From Macrolepiota albuminosa (Eukaryota; Basidiomycota; Agaricomycetes; Agaricales; Agaricaceae), in assembly GCA_027475525.1 (NCBI GenBank), contig JAMWFC010000012.1:343831-407830 (forward strand): DNA of 64,000 nucleotides, given 5' to 3'. Under the pieces are notes generated by a model. It had not been told where the DNA came from. It was given only the letters and a program-made list of their open reading frames with translations, and did no database searches. Position 1 is the stretch's first letter, and each line of letters opens with the position of its first letter. Below are positions 35,324 through 47,219 of the stretch, piece after piece. The position numbers and the translations under genes were made by a program.

Positions 35324-36105
35324 ACACTATATATGTAGCATATGGGGATGCTGTAAGCCAGGCTTACATCCTCACCCCCTCTGGACCATGACCCCTCCAG
35401 CCAGAACTAGCCCCAATCCTGGGTTCCCGGAGTTTCTCTGTGGGTTACCAGAGGTGCAGGGCACACATATCGCTACCCCAAGGGTACAACCCCTTGCAAC
35501 TGAGCTCCATTCAACCCCACAGTAACCATGGCCGGCACACAGTAGACAGTTTTGCCATGGGCCGGGATTGAACTCTCAGCCGGATCTATTCAGTTAATGT
35601 AATCATGCTCTGAGTGTGTCCGACAGAACCGTACAGCCAAAAGGCAGAATAACTGAATAGATATCTATTCAGCTATGACACACTATATATGTAGCATATG
35701 GGGATGCTGTAAGCCAGGCTTACATCCTCACCCCCTCTGGACCATGACCCCTCCAGCCAGAACTAGCCCCAATCCTGGGTTCCCGGAGTTTCTCTGTGGG
35801 TTACCAGAGGTGCAGGGCACACATATCGCTACCCCAAGGGTACAACCCCTTGCAACTGAGCTCCATTCAACCCCACAGTAACCATGGCCGGCACACAGTA
35901 GACAGTTTTGCCATGGGCCGGGATTGAACTCTCAGCCGGATCTATTCAGTTAATGTAATCATGCTCTGAGTGTGTCCGACAGAACCGTACAGCCAAAAGG
36001 CAGAATAACTGAATAGATATCTATTCAGCTATGACACACTATATATGTAGCATATGGGGATGCTGTAAGCCAGGCTTACATCCTCACCCCCTCTGGACCA
36101 TGACC

Positions 36106-36259
36106 CCTCCAGCCAGAACTAGCCCCAATCCTGGGTTCCCGGAGTTTCTCTGTGGGTTACCAGAGGTGCAGGGCACACATATCCTCCAGCCAGAACTAGC
36201 CCCAATCCTGGGTTCCCGGAGTTTCTCTGTGGGTTACCAGAGGTGCAGGGCACACATAT
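36106..36259. repeat. 77-bp direct duplication 12
   Basis: Copies 36106-36182 and 36183-36259 are identical and sit exactly where the repeat block turns into its inverted copy. Confidence 0.93.
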
Positions 36260-36533
36260 CTGGCTGGAGGGGTCATGGTCCAGAGGGGGTGAGGATGTAA
36301 GCCTGGCTTACAGCATCCCCATATGCTACATATATAGTGCAGCTGAATAGATATCTATTCAGTTATTCTGCCTTTTGGCTGTACGGTTCTGTCGGACACA
36401 CTGAGCATGATTGAATAGATCAGAGTGATGGCAAAACTGTCTAGATGGTTAAATGGAGCTCAGTTGCAATCAGCGATATACGGTAACTGGGAACCCACTA
36501 GTTCTGGCTGGAACCAATAACCTGGCTTACAGC

Positions 36534-37010
36534 CTATTGATAAAAGATGTTATAGCTGTCCGAGCATGAGATTTGCCTCTTGGCAGCAATAATAGCATTT
36601 TTCTTGATGAGTTTGAACAATGATATCTAGAGGTTAAAGTTAGAATCACAATACGCTGACACCCAACAATAACTTGCCTTTGAAAAATGATAGCGCCGAT
36701 AGATTTCCTCTGACTGCACTTGAAAACAGACATAAACTGAGCGCTTTCCCTCCATGAATGCCACTTGCATGTCCTTTGAGATGTCTAGAACATCCCGAAT
36801 ATGGGGGATCACCTCGCCAGGAATGATCACGGTGGCAGAAGCATCTAACAAAATATCCTCCTCAAAGACAAAGGACACAAGAGAAGGATACAAAGCAATC
36901 TGTGGGTAATCCAGGTCTAGGGTATGTCGGAAGGTAATGACAGAATTGAAATACTGAGCAGAGAATGCAGCAGTTGACTGTGGAGTGGCAAAATCCTCAA
37001 AGTTAGCCAT
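36534..37010 (-). CDS. Hypothetical two-exon protein inside the repeat block
   Basis: Function not recognised. Exon 1 is 37010-36678 (MANFEDFATPQSTAAFSAQY, 111 codons) and exon 2 is 36626-36534, giving 141 aa. The intron begins GCAAGT and ends CTCTAG, a GC-AG intron with an otherwise strong donor. The protein is mixed alpha/beta with hydrophobic blocks (LYPSLVSFVFEEDILL, VAFMEGKRSVYVCFQV) and no signal peptide. It lies between inverted repeats at 34.6 and 37.4 kb, so it may be cargo or an ORF of a repeat element. The alternative is an exon 1-only gene with a slightly different C-terminus ending at 36627. Confidence 0.45.
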
Positions 37011-37405
37011 GGAGGCGTCAAGAGACAGGATTCTTTGAACTACCTGGAAATTTGTGCATTCATGCCAGGGCTTTATCTTGTACTGTAGACAGGTATGAAA
37101 TTACTGCTGCTTGTTACTGAAGGCGGAAGGAAGAGGCTGCTCATTATTTCAGATAGATGAGGGCGGAACATACAGAAAAGGGCTAATAAAGAGTGATATA
37201 TTGCGCCTCTCCACCTCTCATGTATGCGGCTGTAGTCATGGAATGTAAATTTGAGCCAGTAGTTCCCCACATTGGTAGCAAAGCGACAAGCGACGTTAAA
37301 GGCTTAGGATAACTTGTATCATACAAACTTTCAAATGTGACTGATGTGACTGGGATGACAAATTAAACATTATTTTTCTCTTTTTGGTACTTATCTTTGG
37401 GATAT

Positions 37406-37462
37406 GGTGGGGTTCACAACTTCCGGGGGGTTCACAAATAGAATTATCCTTTCCCTTGTGAA
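37406..37462 (-). repeat. Inverted partner B of a ~50-bp repeat
   Basis: Reverse complement of 34608-34664 with a few differences. The pair could be terminal repeats of a 2.9-kb element or two independent copies of a short repeat. Confidence 0.8.
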
Positions 37463-38485
37463 GAAAAACTAAAATTAAATTCAGGAGTCCAAATTGTCCA
37501 CGTCTTCTCACTCTTGAGCAGCAACTGCCCTGACGTCGCATACTGATCCTTTTGAAACTACAGTTATATTTGTTTCAGAAGCCGAGACGGCGCAAAAATG
37601 ATATCGGAGGGATCTCAAATGAACAGTAAGGGACGCTGAGAGTCATTTATCATGATTCGGGTCATCGCATAGTCGATCGGAGAGTGGCGATTCCAGCAAT
37701 GACCGCCGAAAACATGGAGCGCAGTAGGAACCAAGCAACGTTCATGAATATCATTAGGACAGAATGACCGTTACCTCGGAGATCATCGATCATCCTTTAC
37801 TCTATGGAGTGATCACGAAGAATGTTGCACCCTAGTACATGAGAGCAAATGCCACGTAGTAGAGATCCTGAAAAAAAGTTCCGGCGGTCGGTCCTGTCCC
37901 CGAGTTCGAAATGTCCAGTTATCGGAACCGTTGGCTAGGGTCATTGTACATAGTCTCGGCAACTGTGAGGGGGACCTAAATCGGGAAGGAGATCGCAGAG
38001 GAAACCATACCAGGAAAATCGAGTTTTTAGGCGAGCATAGTCGTCGGTGAGACGACTGAAGTCACAGCGAGCATAGATACGATATCATTTTAAAGCATTA
38101 GCTTTGCGTATGGAACCAAAATCGAATGAGCGACACATAGCCGCGTTGGATATACATGCGTGGTTTGGCTGGCGTCCTAAATCCACGGCTACGTTCAAGA
38201 TCAAAGTCACGTGGTAAGCCAAGAAGTGTGGCTGGCGAATGTTCGGGACCCCACACATTGACATCGAACATAGAAGAAATAAAGACTTTAAAACTGCTCC
38301 TACTATCCACGTTTAATTTCCGATGTAGAGAATCAATCCACTACTTTATAGTTGGTAATAAATACCTCGTCTAGTGGAAAGGGTATAGTAAGTTACGAGA
38401 GAAAAACTATGAAAGCATTGCTAAATGTGGAGGTAGTTAGACCAAAACCGCTCAACGACAGCAAACTATCCCATCCAACTATCCT
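37463..38485. other. Intergenic
   Basis: No supported gene. Confidence 0.4.
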
Positions 38486-39404
38486 TCAAAAAGCTGAGGA
38501 GGCAACAGCGAGAGAACCCAGTGCCATTGCGATGAAGCCTTGGTTCACAACAGTCGAGCTAGCACCGCTATGAAGAGTGCCACCGGAAAGTCCACCAGCC
38601 GCCTGCACACCAGCCCCGCTAAGGAAAGTGGAGCCGCAGTTGGAGACAACGCTCGAGTAAAGGTCGGTCTGACCCTTCAGGAGGAGACTGTTGCCCAAGC
38701 CTGGTGCGTAGGGAACCTTGGCCTCGAAATTAAGGTAGGCAGTCATGATGTTACGAGTGCAAACGTTGCAGAGGTCGGAGGAGGCGAGAGAGGGCGAGAG
38801 GAAGAGGAAGGGGATGTTGTTGGTGCCGAAGGTGCTGAAGTTGGGGGAAGATGATGAGCTCATAAGTGCTGCTTGTATCTGAGCGGCAGTCTGTCCGGAC
38901 GAGGGAAGCTTTGACTTAGTGGCGCAGTAGTTTCCACTGTCGTCCTGAGCGCAGGATGCGGTCCTAAATGGCAGGATGGTGTAAAGAACGTCGTAGATGG
39001 TAACAACATCCTTGTTCGAGTTAGACGTGATTTCAGAAGTGCAAGCCGAGTAAAAATCGGTAAGTTTTGAACGAATCAAGCTCTCGGGACAACTGGCAGC
39101 TACCGATGATGAACAAAGATTGCTCAGAGCAGAGCCGATTTTGGCTGCTGAAGGGGAAGTCACGGCAGAGCTGCCTGGAGCATAGTCGCTCGTCGCCGAT
39201 GACAATGCCGAAAAACATGTCGTAAAACTCGTGTTGGAGTTAAGATTGGTAAGGAAGGACGAACAACCATCTGAAATTCCAGAGGGGATGACCTTTTTCA
39301 CTTGTTACCAGGGAGATAAAATTATTTTTTTTCCACAGAAAACATACCAACTGGGCCATGGCCGCCGTCGTGGCGAGTGAGACGATTGCTATGGATCTAA
39401 GCAT
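38486..39404 (-). CDS. Secreted GPI-anchored protein, DUF7729-like
   Basis: Cell-surface protein of unknown function. Exon 1 (39404-39348) encodes MLRSIAIVSLATTAAMAQL, a clear signal peptide. After an intron the second exon runs from 39292 to the TGA at 38486, giving 287 aa. The acceptor is AAAAAG at 39293; the nearer AACAAG is out of phase. The mature part has paired cysteines (DGCSSFLTNLNS, TTCFSALSS, NLCSSSVAASCPESLI, YSACTSEI, SCAQDDSGNYCATKSKL, DLCNVCTRNIM, SNCGSTF) and ends in a hydrophobic tail (NQGFIAMALGSLAVASSAF) after a Ser/Gly-rich spacer, as in GPI anchors. The cysteine layout and YDVLYTILPF match the fungal DUF7729 family as I remember it. Confidence 0.75.
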
Positions 39405-39778
39405 GGGCGATTCAAAGAGCGGACGGGTTGTTTAGCGTCGACGACGACAAGAATGATAAACGTTACAAGAAAGGCCTTGTTGTTTGGGCGTGGATCATAC
39501 ACGTCACAACAAGGACAAATACATTGTGGCACAAAGGATTGGCCGCCGCCCATCCATAATGGACATGCTGTATGTGTCTGCCAATTATACAAAGGTGTGC
39601 AGTGAGGATACTCCGAACATAATATGTTTCCTCCGTGAAAACCTTGGCCGTGTGCATGGCCTCATGAAGTTCCTCTCACACGTGCCGCGTCGTGGAGTTT
39701 TCGTTACTAATCCGAGTCGACTTATAACAGCTTGTTTTCAAAGAGTTTCGACAAACTTCAGCCTCCCTTGACACCATA
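39405..39778. other. Divergent promoter region
   Basis: It separates the start codons of the GPI protein (minus) and the HD-domain gene (plus). No other gene is supported. Confidence 0.45.
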
Positions 39779-40920
39779 ATGACAGATCCTAAAGTTGCGT
39801 TTTACGGTTTTACGCCTGTCCCGCGAGATCCCGATGTCCTGTTCGACGGTCATCCGACCGCGAGCGGCGATCATCCCAAACAGGACAATTACAGTGTCGC
39901 GGATTTCCCGCTTCCGGACTCTGAAGTTGTTCGAAAAGTCAAGGCTTTCGTAAAAGTGAGATTTTTGATGCACCCAGTTGCTCTTCTTGACATAGAGCAG
40001 GAAGAACTCGCACCACAAACGTACAATCATAGTCACCGTGTCTACGTATATGGTAGGGGGAGTATTATGATTATCACTCGCTGATTGTCAGATCTATACT
40101 TTTCTAGGCGTGGCACTTGTGAAAAGTCATTTTCCATCGTGGTCCTATGATCTTGAGGTTTGTTCTTCCTAGAGTGCTGGCCACCATTGTCCATTGCTTG
40201 ATTCTTGCAAGACATACTACTTGGCCTGTCTCTTGCATGATATTGGAACTGCCGAACGGTTTCTTGCCACGACGAAGCTCTCTTTTGAATTCAAGGGAGC
40301 AATTGTGGCTCGCGATCTGGTTCTGCAAGTCGGCGGTGTCGAAGATCAAGCTGACAGCATATGCGATGCCATCATTCGTCACCAAGATATCTTTGTCAAA
40401 GGGTATTTCTCAGTGCTCTGCCTTCTCTACCCGACTTGATTGATGCCATCATTCGTCACCAAGATATCTTTGTCAAAGGGTATTTCTCAGTGCTCTGCCT
40501 TCTCTACCCGACTTGATTGATTTTTAGCGGAAACATCACCATGATTGGACAAATTCTCCAGCTGGCGACGATTCTTGGTGGGTAACTGTTGAATCAATCA
40601 ATTCTTCTAGACATTTGATGTCTCTTGCGCTGCAGACAATGTCGGCATGTAAGATTCATTCCCTTGTGCGCGCTGATTCTTTCCTAATTTGGTATCCGTT
40701 CTAGACGGGCGAACTTACTTCATCCTGCTCATTGAGACAACCTGCGCGCTTATCCGCGAGGCGGCTGGTCCAGTTTTTTGCACAAACTATTGAACGTGAA
40801 TTGACCCTCAAGCCATGGTGCCATACTTCGTCATTCGAGGTCCCTGATTGGAAAGAAGGCATTACGAGCAGATTTGCTAGCGATGTTCGCGGCAATACTG
40901 TCATGCGCTCATATGACTAG
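39779..40920 (+). pseudogene. Cyanamide-hydratase-like HD-domain protein, 3' part disrupted
   Basis: HD-domain metal enzyme; relatives hydrate cyanamide to urea. Exons 39779-40052, 40108-40157 and 40212-about 40400 are in phase. HD ligands are visible: TYNHSHRVYVYG (His), YYLACLLHDIG (HD) and IIRHQDIF (His). GNITMIGQILQLATIL and DNVG follow in short exons. Beyond 40705 the family-like sequence ANLLHPAH is followed by TGA, then DNLRAYPRGGWS, then a one-base shift near 40770 into FFAQTIERELTLKPWCHTSS and the end SDVRGNTVMRSYD (TAG 40918-40920). A 77-bp duplication (40365-40518) repeats an exon end and its donor. The TGA and the shift suggest decay or sequence errors. Substrate is inferred from family only. 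Confidence 0.65.
40365..40518. repeat. 77-bp direct duplication 13
   Basis: Copies 40365-40441 and 40442-40518 are identical. The unit spans the exon end coding for RHQDIFVK and the start of the following intron; with one copy the intron is 44 bp, normal for this genome. Confidence 0.95.
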
Positions 40921-41677
40921 CAATTATCTACTTTTTGGTTACTGTCTGAATGTTTTAGGACAACCATTAGTCAATCGAGACCACGATTTTCTCATCATCA
41001 TTATCTTTTTGTAGTCCTCTGGTTGACATACACATGATGTGTGATCTGTGCTTTCAAGCTTCCGTTGAATCGTATGGAACCCCCGCTCATCATCAAACTT
41101 CCTTCGTTATTTATGCCGAGCCTCGTGGTAACTGCCCGTGATAGAAACGTTGGACGCAAACTGTCCACACGTTTTGTTCTTGGCTCAGGGACCTCAAAAA
41201 CGGCATGCCATGACATAAGAGAGAATCTTGCGCGTGGTCAAAATGTATTTCGTTCGTAGATCTGTGATATATATCATTGACTGTCGAAATTTTACAAAAT
41301 CTAGATATCAGTTATCCTGTTTCAGGGAAGTCCCACTGTCGTTTTACCTACAATAGAGAAGTAGTCCAATAAATGGAAGCAGTCAATAGAACATACACAG
41401 ACCGCGCTTCATCTGCTGCTCATACATCAAGCAATGCAAGTCGAATTTGCGGAATAATGAGTGCTGGCACGTTGGAAACCGTCTAAAAGATCTCCCATGT
41501 CAATCACTTGCGTGCACAAGTATATTCACGCGACTGTCAGGGAAAAGACATTTTTGGAAGCCCTCGCGAGTAATCGACGTGCAAAGGACCGATAATGACG
41601 AAAATGTGGTCAGGGTACAGAATACAAAAGTATGGTAGATCACGATCTCATCACAGCAAGTAATGAAGATGCCATTC
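40921..41677. other. Intergenic between convergent genes
   Basis: No supported gene. Confidence 0.4.
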
Positions 41678-43588
41678 TTACCACACACCGCTAGCCTTGC
41701 GGAGACTGAATATCCCTCGAAGATCATAGATCGCCGTCGGGATACTCGTTCGCCACTGCCCAACCAAAGCCAGGCCGTATCGCAGATGGCCTTCGAAGAT
41801 CCAAGTCCCAAGCCCCTCTCTATCTGCATAGGGTTTCTGGAAAAGGTTGAGCTTGTTCTAATACGGCATGGAGTGAAGGATGAAAACTTAGATACGAACC
41901 GGTTCCCTGCACATGATCATATAGCCGTCCGCACGGATCCTTCCTGAAAACTTGAAACCACCAAATGCTTGCTCGTGGTCAGGGAGAGTCTGTAAAAGGC
42001 GCGTCACGCGATGAAGAAAACTGGGACTTTGTACTTACTTCTCCTAATAAGATGACATCTAGGGCCTCGCTCGAGTGTCGTCCTCCAGAGATTCCCTCGT
42101 TCACAGAATATTTGTCATACCCGAAAACACCCGACTTTACCTAGAAGCGATCCTTTAATAACTGCAATCAGTTGGAAAACAAATTTGCTCACAGCGGACT
42201 CAAGGAGATCGAGAGAATAACTGGATGGAATGGGGAAATACGGACTGAAACAAAGATACTCGGTGATCGCGCATTGCATTGGTTTTAGGCATGAGAATTG
42301 CCCAAGCATTCGTGGAATTAGGGGGCTCGTTGGTACGGGCTCGCCCGATACCTCATGGCGATAAATGATGCGAATAAGCAAGATTGACATGCCGCTGTGC
42401 AGTGAGAACAAAAACTCACCATGAAGCTTCCTTCCCAGACTCCCGTAAGAAAGCCAGGAACATATACATACCCAGATTTAATCCCGGGACTCATGTAGGT
42501 TGAATACAGGAAGTCATTGATTCGTGACTTGTATAATTCGAGATGAATTGGGTTAGACATGATGGCCGCTGGATTTGTTCCGGTAACCTGGGTCTTTGTA
42601 ATCTCTGCAAAGAGCGGTGTGCGGCCTGTAGAAATCACGCTCAAGTCTTCGACAGTGGGTCCAGAACGTTTACTAGCATTGGCGACGGCCCGAGTTTTGG
42701 GAACATGAGCTGGAACTGTCATCGGCACAACTTCGTTGAGAGCGAAAATAAGGATGATTATAGGAGTCGCCTTCTCCAGGAGGGCACCACCGTCTATGTC
42801 ACTGGGGAAGTCGGACGCACCCCGCGGCCGCTGAACTAGTTCGGTGATGCCAGGTATTTCTGCGAATAAGGAGGCACTCCCTTGCTGGTTGAATGCTCAA
42901 AAGTCAGAAAAAGCCGACCTGAGAGTGCGTATCACACTGTACCTGGCACGCTGTTGGAAATCGTAGGAGTCTGAGAAGAGCCTCTCTCGTTTCTTCTGGT
43001 GTCTTAACGATGTCTTCTAGAGAATGGCCAAAGTCCATTCAGCCGGCAAGCTCTCATGTCACGTCATGAAGACTTACGATGATTGAGAGTAAGGCAGAGG
43101 AGCCACATCTCCATCGATGTCGTATTGTCGTCGGTGAGTGGAAGTAACTTGGCTGCTCCGTCACGCATGAGGCGAGATAGTATAAGCGACATCATGAACA
43201 CTGAGAAGCCTGCCGAAGATAGTAGCTTTTCGTTTTGACCAGCATTCTCAACGACCATCCGCATGGAACCACGTAACTCTTCTTGAGTAAGGTTAGACGA
43301 CAAATCCATGCATCGTGTGCGCCACAGAACACGATGTCTGCGGTACAGTTCGGAGCAAAGGACCGGATCCGGAATTTTGGTGTGGAGGTCTGGGTCGAGA
43401 TCGAAAGTTGCGCGAAAGATGCGAGCGTATAGCTGGGGACAATTTTGGGGGCTAAGTGCCTGGTAGACGTCTGAACATGCTAGCAGCAGAGAAGTCAGGT
43501 GTAGAGGTGGCCGAGGTAGAGACATCATGGCAAGGTAAAAAGCAATCTGCTGAAGAACGTTGCATGGGATCGAGTTGAGCGAAGCCAT
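41678..43588 (-). CDS. F-box-like protein 1
   Basis: Candidate substrate adaptor of an SCF ubiquitin ligase. The start is MASLNSIPCNVLQQIAFYLA, a degenerate F-box, at 43588. The first long exon continues through QLYARIFRATFDLDPDLHTK, shared with the other two family members here. Later exons carry AEIPGITELVQRPRGASDF, YVYVPGFLTGVWEGSFM, KPMQCAITEYLCFSP, SSEALDVILLGE, TLPDHEQAFGGFKFSGRIRA and finally EGHLRYGLALVGQWRTSI with YDLRGIFSLRKASGVW before TAA at 41680-41678. The C-terminal G-x-V-W-E-G, I-L-x-G-E, G-R-I/V-R and V-G-Q-W-R blocks define a large agaric F-box family. All blocks are in order, and no 77-bp duplication lies inside. Confidence 0.8.
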
Positions 43589-44348
43589 TCCTGATGAGTA
43601 GGCAAAAGAGTCCCTCCCTTTAAAAGGCGAACGAAGCCCCAGAACAGCCAGTATCTACGTGACAAAAAAAGCATTTGTTAGGTCACCCAAATTGTTGTCC
43701 ATATTGCTTTAAGCGCTTTTCCCTATCGAGCAGTGATCGTAATGTGAATCGCAACTTTGGGGAAGGCAATCCGATTTGCTCCGTTGAGCATGTCTTCACG
43801 CATCTTATCCAAACCCCTGTCGTTCCAGCCGAGTACTATTAAGGGTTTCCAAGGGTTGCAAGGTTCCACCAAGAGCAAGAAAGTTATCAACAACCCTGTA
43901 ACAACGTTGATATACCGTGGGATGAAATTGTCTCCAACCACAGCAGGGGCGTTGACAAGGTCCCATGGCCCTTGAACGCGAAGTTGAATAAAGTTTGCGT
44001 CTGTTCCCGGTCCCACTTTGACCGGAACTTTCGCTTTCGGCGAATTGCGTAGGATTTACTGTAGCGTGGTCGAATACTAAATAAGGATGGAAATGCCTGG
44101 ACTTCCACAATACGGTACACTAGAGATGTATACGTAACTCACAAGTTTAAATTCCAATTCATCGATTCATGGTGACTCTTGCGCAAGGAAGAAATAAACT
44201 CTTGTCGTACTGACAGGTTGATAAGATATGATTCCGACTGATAGGCTAAAATGTATTGAAGTTGAATAGTACATCAAGCTAATCATGGTTCAATGTATTG
44301 GATTAAATTTCACCTTACAAAAAATCATATCTATGTGAGTACGTAGTT
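43589..44348. other. Intergenic
   Basis: Short frames only on both strands; nothing supported. Confidence 0.4.
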
Positions 44349-45190
44349 TTAAAGTTCTGCACAGCACGTCAGTTATGTATTCAAGGATATGAGTAAGATA
44401 TACTGACTCTGCATAGCGGCAATGTCCGTACTCTGAACCCAGTCATCAAACTCGGCAATCTTTTCCTGGAGCTCGTCCGTCGAGACCTTTTCATCCTCTG
44501 GTGAGGTATTAGTTCATCCATCTATGGACAAAGCTAAATACACCATACCGACAACAACGGTTATCTGGAGCTTCTTAATTCCATAGCCGATGGGCACGAG
44601 TTTTGAAGCACCCCAGAGAAGACCGTCTTGTTCGATAGATCGCACAGCTTTCTCCAATTCTTCCATATTAGTTTCATCATCCCAGGGCTTCACGTCCATG
44701 GTCACGATAGACTGAGATGATTATAAGGAGGAGTAAATGACACTTGGTAAAAAAAAAACACATACCTTAGCGACTGGCTTAGCCTTGCCGGCTTTCTTAG
44801 CATTGTAGGCAGCAACACGCTCGGCCTTGATACGCTCGGCCTCAGCATCCTCTTCTTCATCAGATCCGAAAAGATCGAGGTCATCTTCCTCAGCGGCTGC
44901 AGGTGCAGCACCAGTACCGATGAAAGCCTCTCCAGCGTTACTGGATCCGGGAAGAGTAGCATGATCATCTGCATAAGACTGGATGTGTGTGTACCACCTT
45001 GCGACACTGGGACTCTTAGATGCGTCGGGGGCCGCACCGAGAGCCTTGAAGACGAAGACATCGGCCTGAGAAGGGGTGTATCTGGACGATCTCATCAAAA
45101 AAAGCTATTACGACATTTTGGATTTACTGACCCCTCAACATATGACCTGGTGGAGAGGTGCTGCTCGAGTTTGACAAGATCTGCGGACAT
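44349..45190 (-). CDS. EFB1: Translation elongation factor 1-beta (eEF1B-alpha)
   Basis: Guanine-nucleotide exchange factor that reloads eEF1A with GTP during translation, cytosolic. Five exons (45190-45132, 45081-44766, 44711-44549, 44497-44408, 44356-44349) in perfect phase give 211 aa, the normal family length. The N-terminal GST-like part has [16 protein letters not shown] and [14 protein letters not shown]. The acidic centre is [17 protein letters not shown], followed by a [10 protein letters not shown] linker. The C-terminal exchange domain has [55 protein letters not shown] and ends in KL, encoded by an 8-nt last exon. The tiny last exon is confirmed by the expected MQKL end. A housekeeping gene, and a strong anchor for the organism's intron style. 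Confidence 0.95.
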
Positions 45191-45254
45191 TGTAAACGAT
45201 AGAGTGTGGATTACTTGTGAGGAAAAACTTTTGTTGAAGCTTTAAGAAATAAAT

Positions 45255-45408
45255 CAGATATTAATCGCAAATCGATCAGACCTCAGGGCCGGTCATTATG
45301 TAATATAGATAAGATGCTTCTCGTCTCCCACCAGATATTAATCGCAAATCGATCAGACCTCAGGGCCGGTCATTATGTAATATAGATAAGATGCTTCTCG
45401 TCTCCCAC
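45255..45408. repeat. 77-bp direct duplication 14
   Basis: Copies 45255-45331 and 45332-45408 are identical, just upstream of the eEF1B-alpha start. Confidence 0.95.
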
Positions 45409-46613
45409 GTCTCTATTGTGTGCTTTTCGCCATTTACCATAACAAGTCTCCTTCGTCTAGGCAGCTGGCCTCTCTTCCGCACCCTCTTGCTGGCGAAAAC
45501 TCTGTTTTCACTGTGCAATGTACTCCATCCCTACGGATCCGGAAACGGTCCCGTGACTGATGTTGTTTCGTCACCTCTTACAAGATTGGAAGACAGAACT
45601 CGAAGCTTGAGCTATGAACGAATACGTTACATACTAACATCATAGTTCACCGTGAGGCGGTTACTGAATGAACTGATCTAACCACATCAGGGAATCTTGT
45701 CCCGTCAAATAAAATATCGTAAGACCAGGTAGGTGAGAATGTGATTCATGATAATTCACTTCTATAGCCCACACACTATCTAGACGCTTGAATGTCAGCT
45801 AGGCGGACCTCAGACCTTCTATCTTCTGAAATCCGCGATGGGAAAAGGTCACCACTGGCAGTTGCTCGTTCAATGACTGATGCTGTCATTGTTTGCCTGA
45901 AAGATCAAAGAGTGACATACAAAGGCACGATACACTCATGCTATCATGATAAGCTCTAACACTATGTTCGTCGCTGTCCTTGTCCTCATTTACGACCATC
46001 CCGCGACCCGGCGTTCGATCGCAGAAGCTGGCGTCCGTATATCCATTACCCAGATGCGAAATTTCTGCTTTAGTTCTGTGACTTGTCGGTCTTAGGATGC
46101 GATGTGCTCATCTGAAGTTCTCATGTTTTTTTTGGCCTATTAAACCTATTAATAATACCGGGAAAGATTCCGAAGCTTTGACTGTTCCACACCAGGTGAG
46201 AACTTTTCATTTTTACGTCGAGGCTTAGACGTAAGGCTTACGCACTTCCCGTCAAAGTTACTCGCGATAGCGGAAAGTCTCTAACCTCTGCAGCTTTTAA
46301 ACTCATTCACATGGCCACCACCACGACACTCCACAACTACTAAAGCCCCATGACCATACTATCCGGGGGCTCCATGTGGGTAATAATTTTGCCGTGAACC
46401 ACTGCCGTAAGTTCGAACGAACAAAAGCGTCTAACGATAACGAGATTCTCTTCTTTGAGATTTCGACTCTCATAAGTATCGATGTCATTGATTCTCCTAA
46501 TATAATTTTCATTTGGATCCTCGACTAAATGGCGGCGCGCAGTTATACATGTGTGTTCCGTTCGACATCAATGCTCCCAATTGCACGATTTTGAAACTCA
46601 ATAGACGTCATTC

Positions 46614-46767
46614 GCAGATACTGACGCAATTTAATACATTTTACCACCCGAACACGTTCACCACTCGTATCCAGACAACCGGGCTCCAGAGCAGATACTG
46701 ACGCAATTTAATACATTTTACCACCCGAACACGTTCACCACTCGTATCCAGACAACCGGGCTCCAGA
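46614..46767. repeat. 77-bp direct duplication 15
   Basis: Copies 46614-46690 and 46691-46767 are identical, intergenic. Confidence 0.95.
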
Positions 46768-47219
46768 CAGAGGACCGTTCTCCAGGAGACAACGCGTTAT
46801 TTCAATAACGCCGATCAACAACGTGAAATTTGATCACAAATACCTTCACTATGCCTCCCTGTTTTCATTTCATGAAAACCTTATGAATTTCCGTGCCTGC
46901 AGCTGAGGCCTGACGATGTATCTTTGTATTTTTGGTGTTCCGATCAAGTCGTGTCAGGGAAGTTGCCAGAACTTTCCCCAGAAGTTGCCTTTTGAACGAG
47001 TTTCCAAAAATAGAAAATAGCGGCAGTTGTAACTGATCACTTCAGAATAACGCGAGGATAGCTTTTCCTCTTTGTCCTCGGCTCTCGGCTCAAGCCTCAC
47101 ACACTCCCTTCGTGAGAAATTTTCCGCCAAATTGCTCGATTTTACGAGGTCGCCGTTGATTGTGGCCAGTGTATAAATATCCTGATGACGCATTTTCTCC
47201 TCCTCCCACTTCCTGCATC

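Larger units (their letters stand above)
35041..36420. repeat. Nested repeat block with 356-bp period and inverted partial copy
   Basis: A unit starting GCTCTGAGTG occurs at 35041, 35607 and 35963. The last two are 356 bp apart; the first contains a 210-bp insertion made of one 133-bp and one 77-bp repeat of its own interior. Each unit carries the perfect palindrome CTGAATAGATATCTATTCAG. From about 36259 the sequence turns around: 36260-36345 is the reverse complement of 36046-36118-type sequence, and 36345-36420 inverts the unit start. The unit's minus strand has GAGTTCAATCCC, a box B-like word, so a tRNA-derived SINE origin is possible. The true copy number cannot be trusted because two 77-bp duplications lie inside. 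Confidence 0.75.
45191..47219. other. Intergenic with two 77-bp duplications
   Basis: No supported gene. A TATA-like TATAAATA lies at 47172-47179, about 41 bp before the next start codon. Confidence 0.45.

Noticed and set aside
42824..42840. GCGGCCGC close to ACTAGT, resembling a cloning polylinker
   Set aside because: The minus strand codes through it in frame (ITELVQRPRGASDF) within the F-box gene, and no further vector sequence is present.
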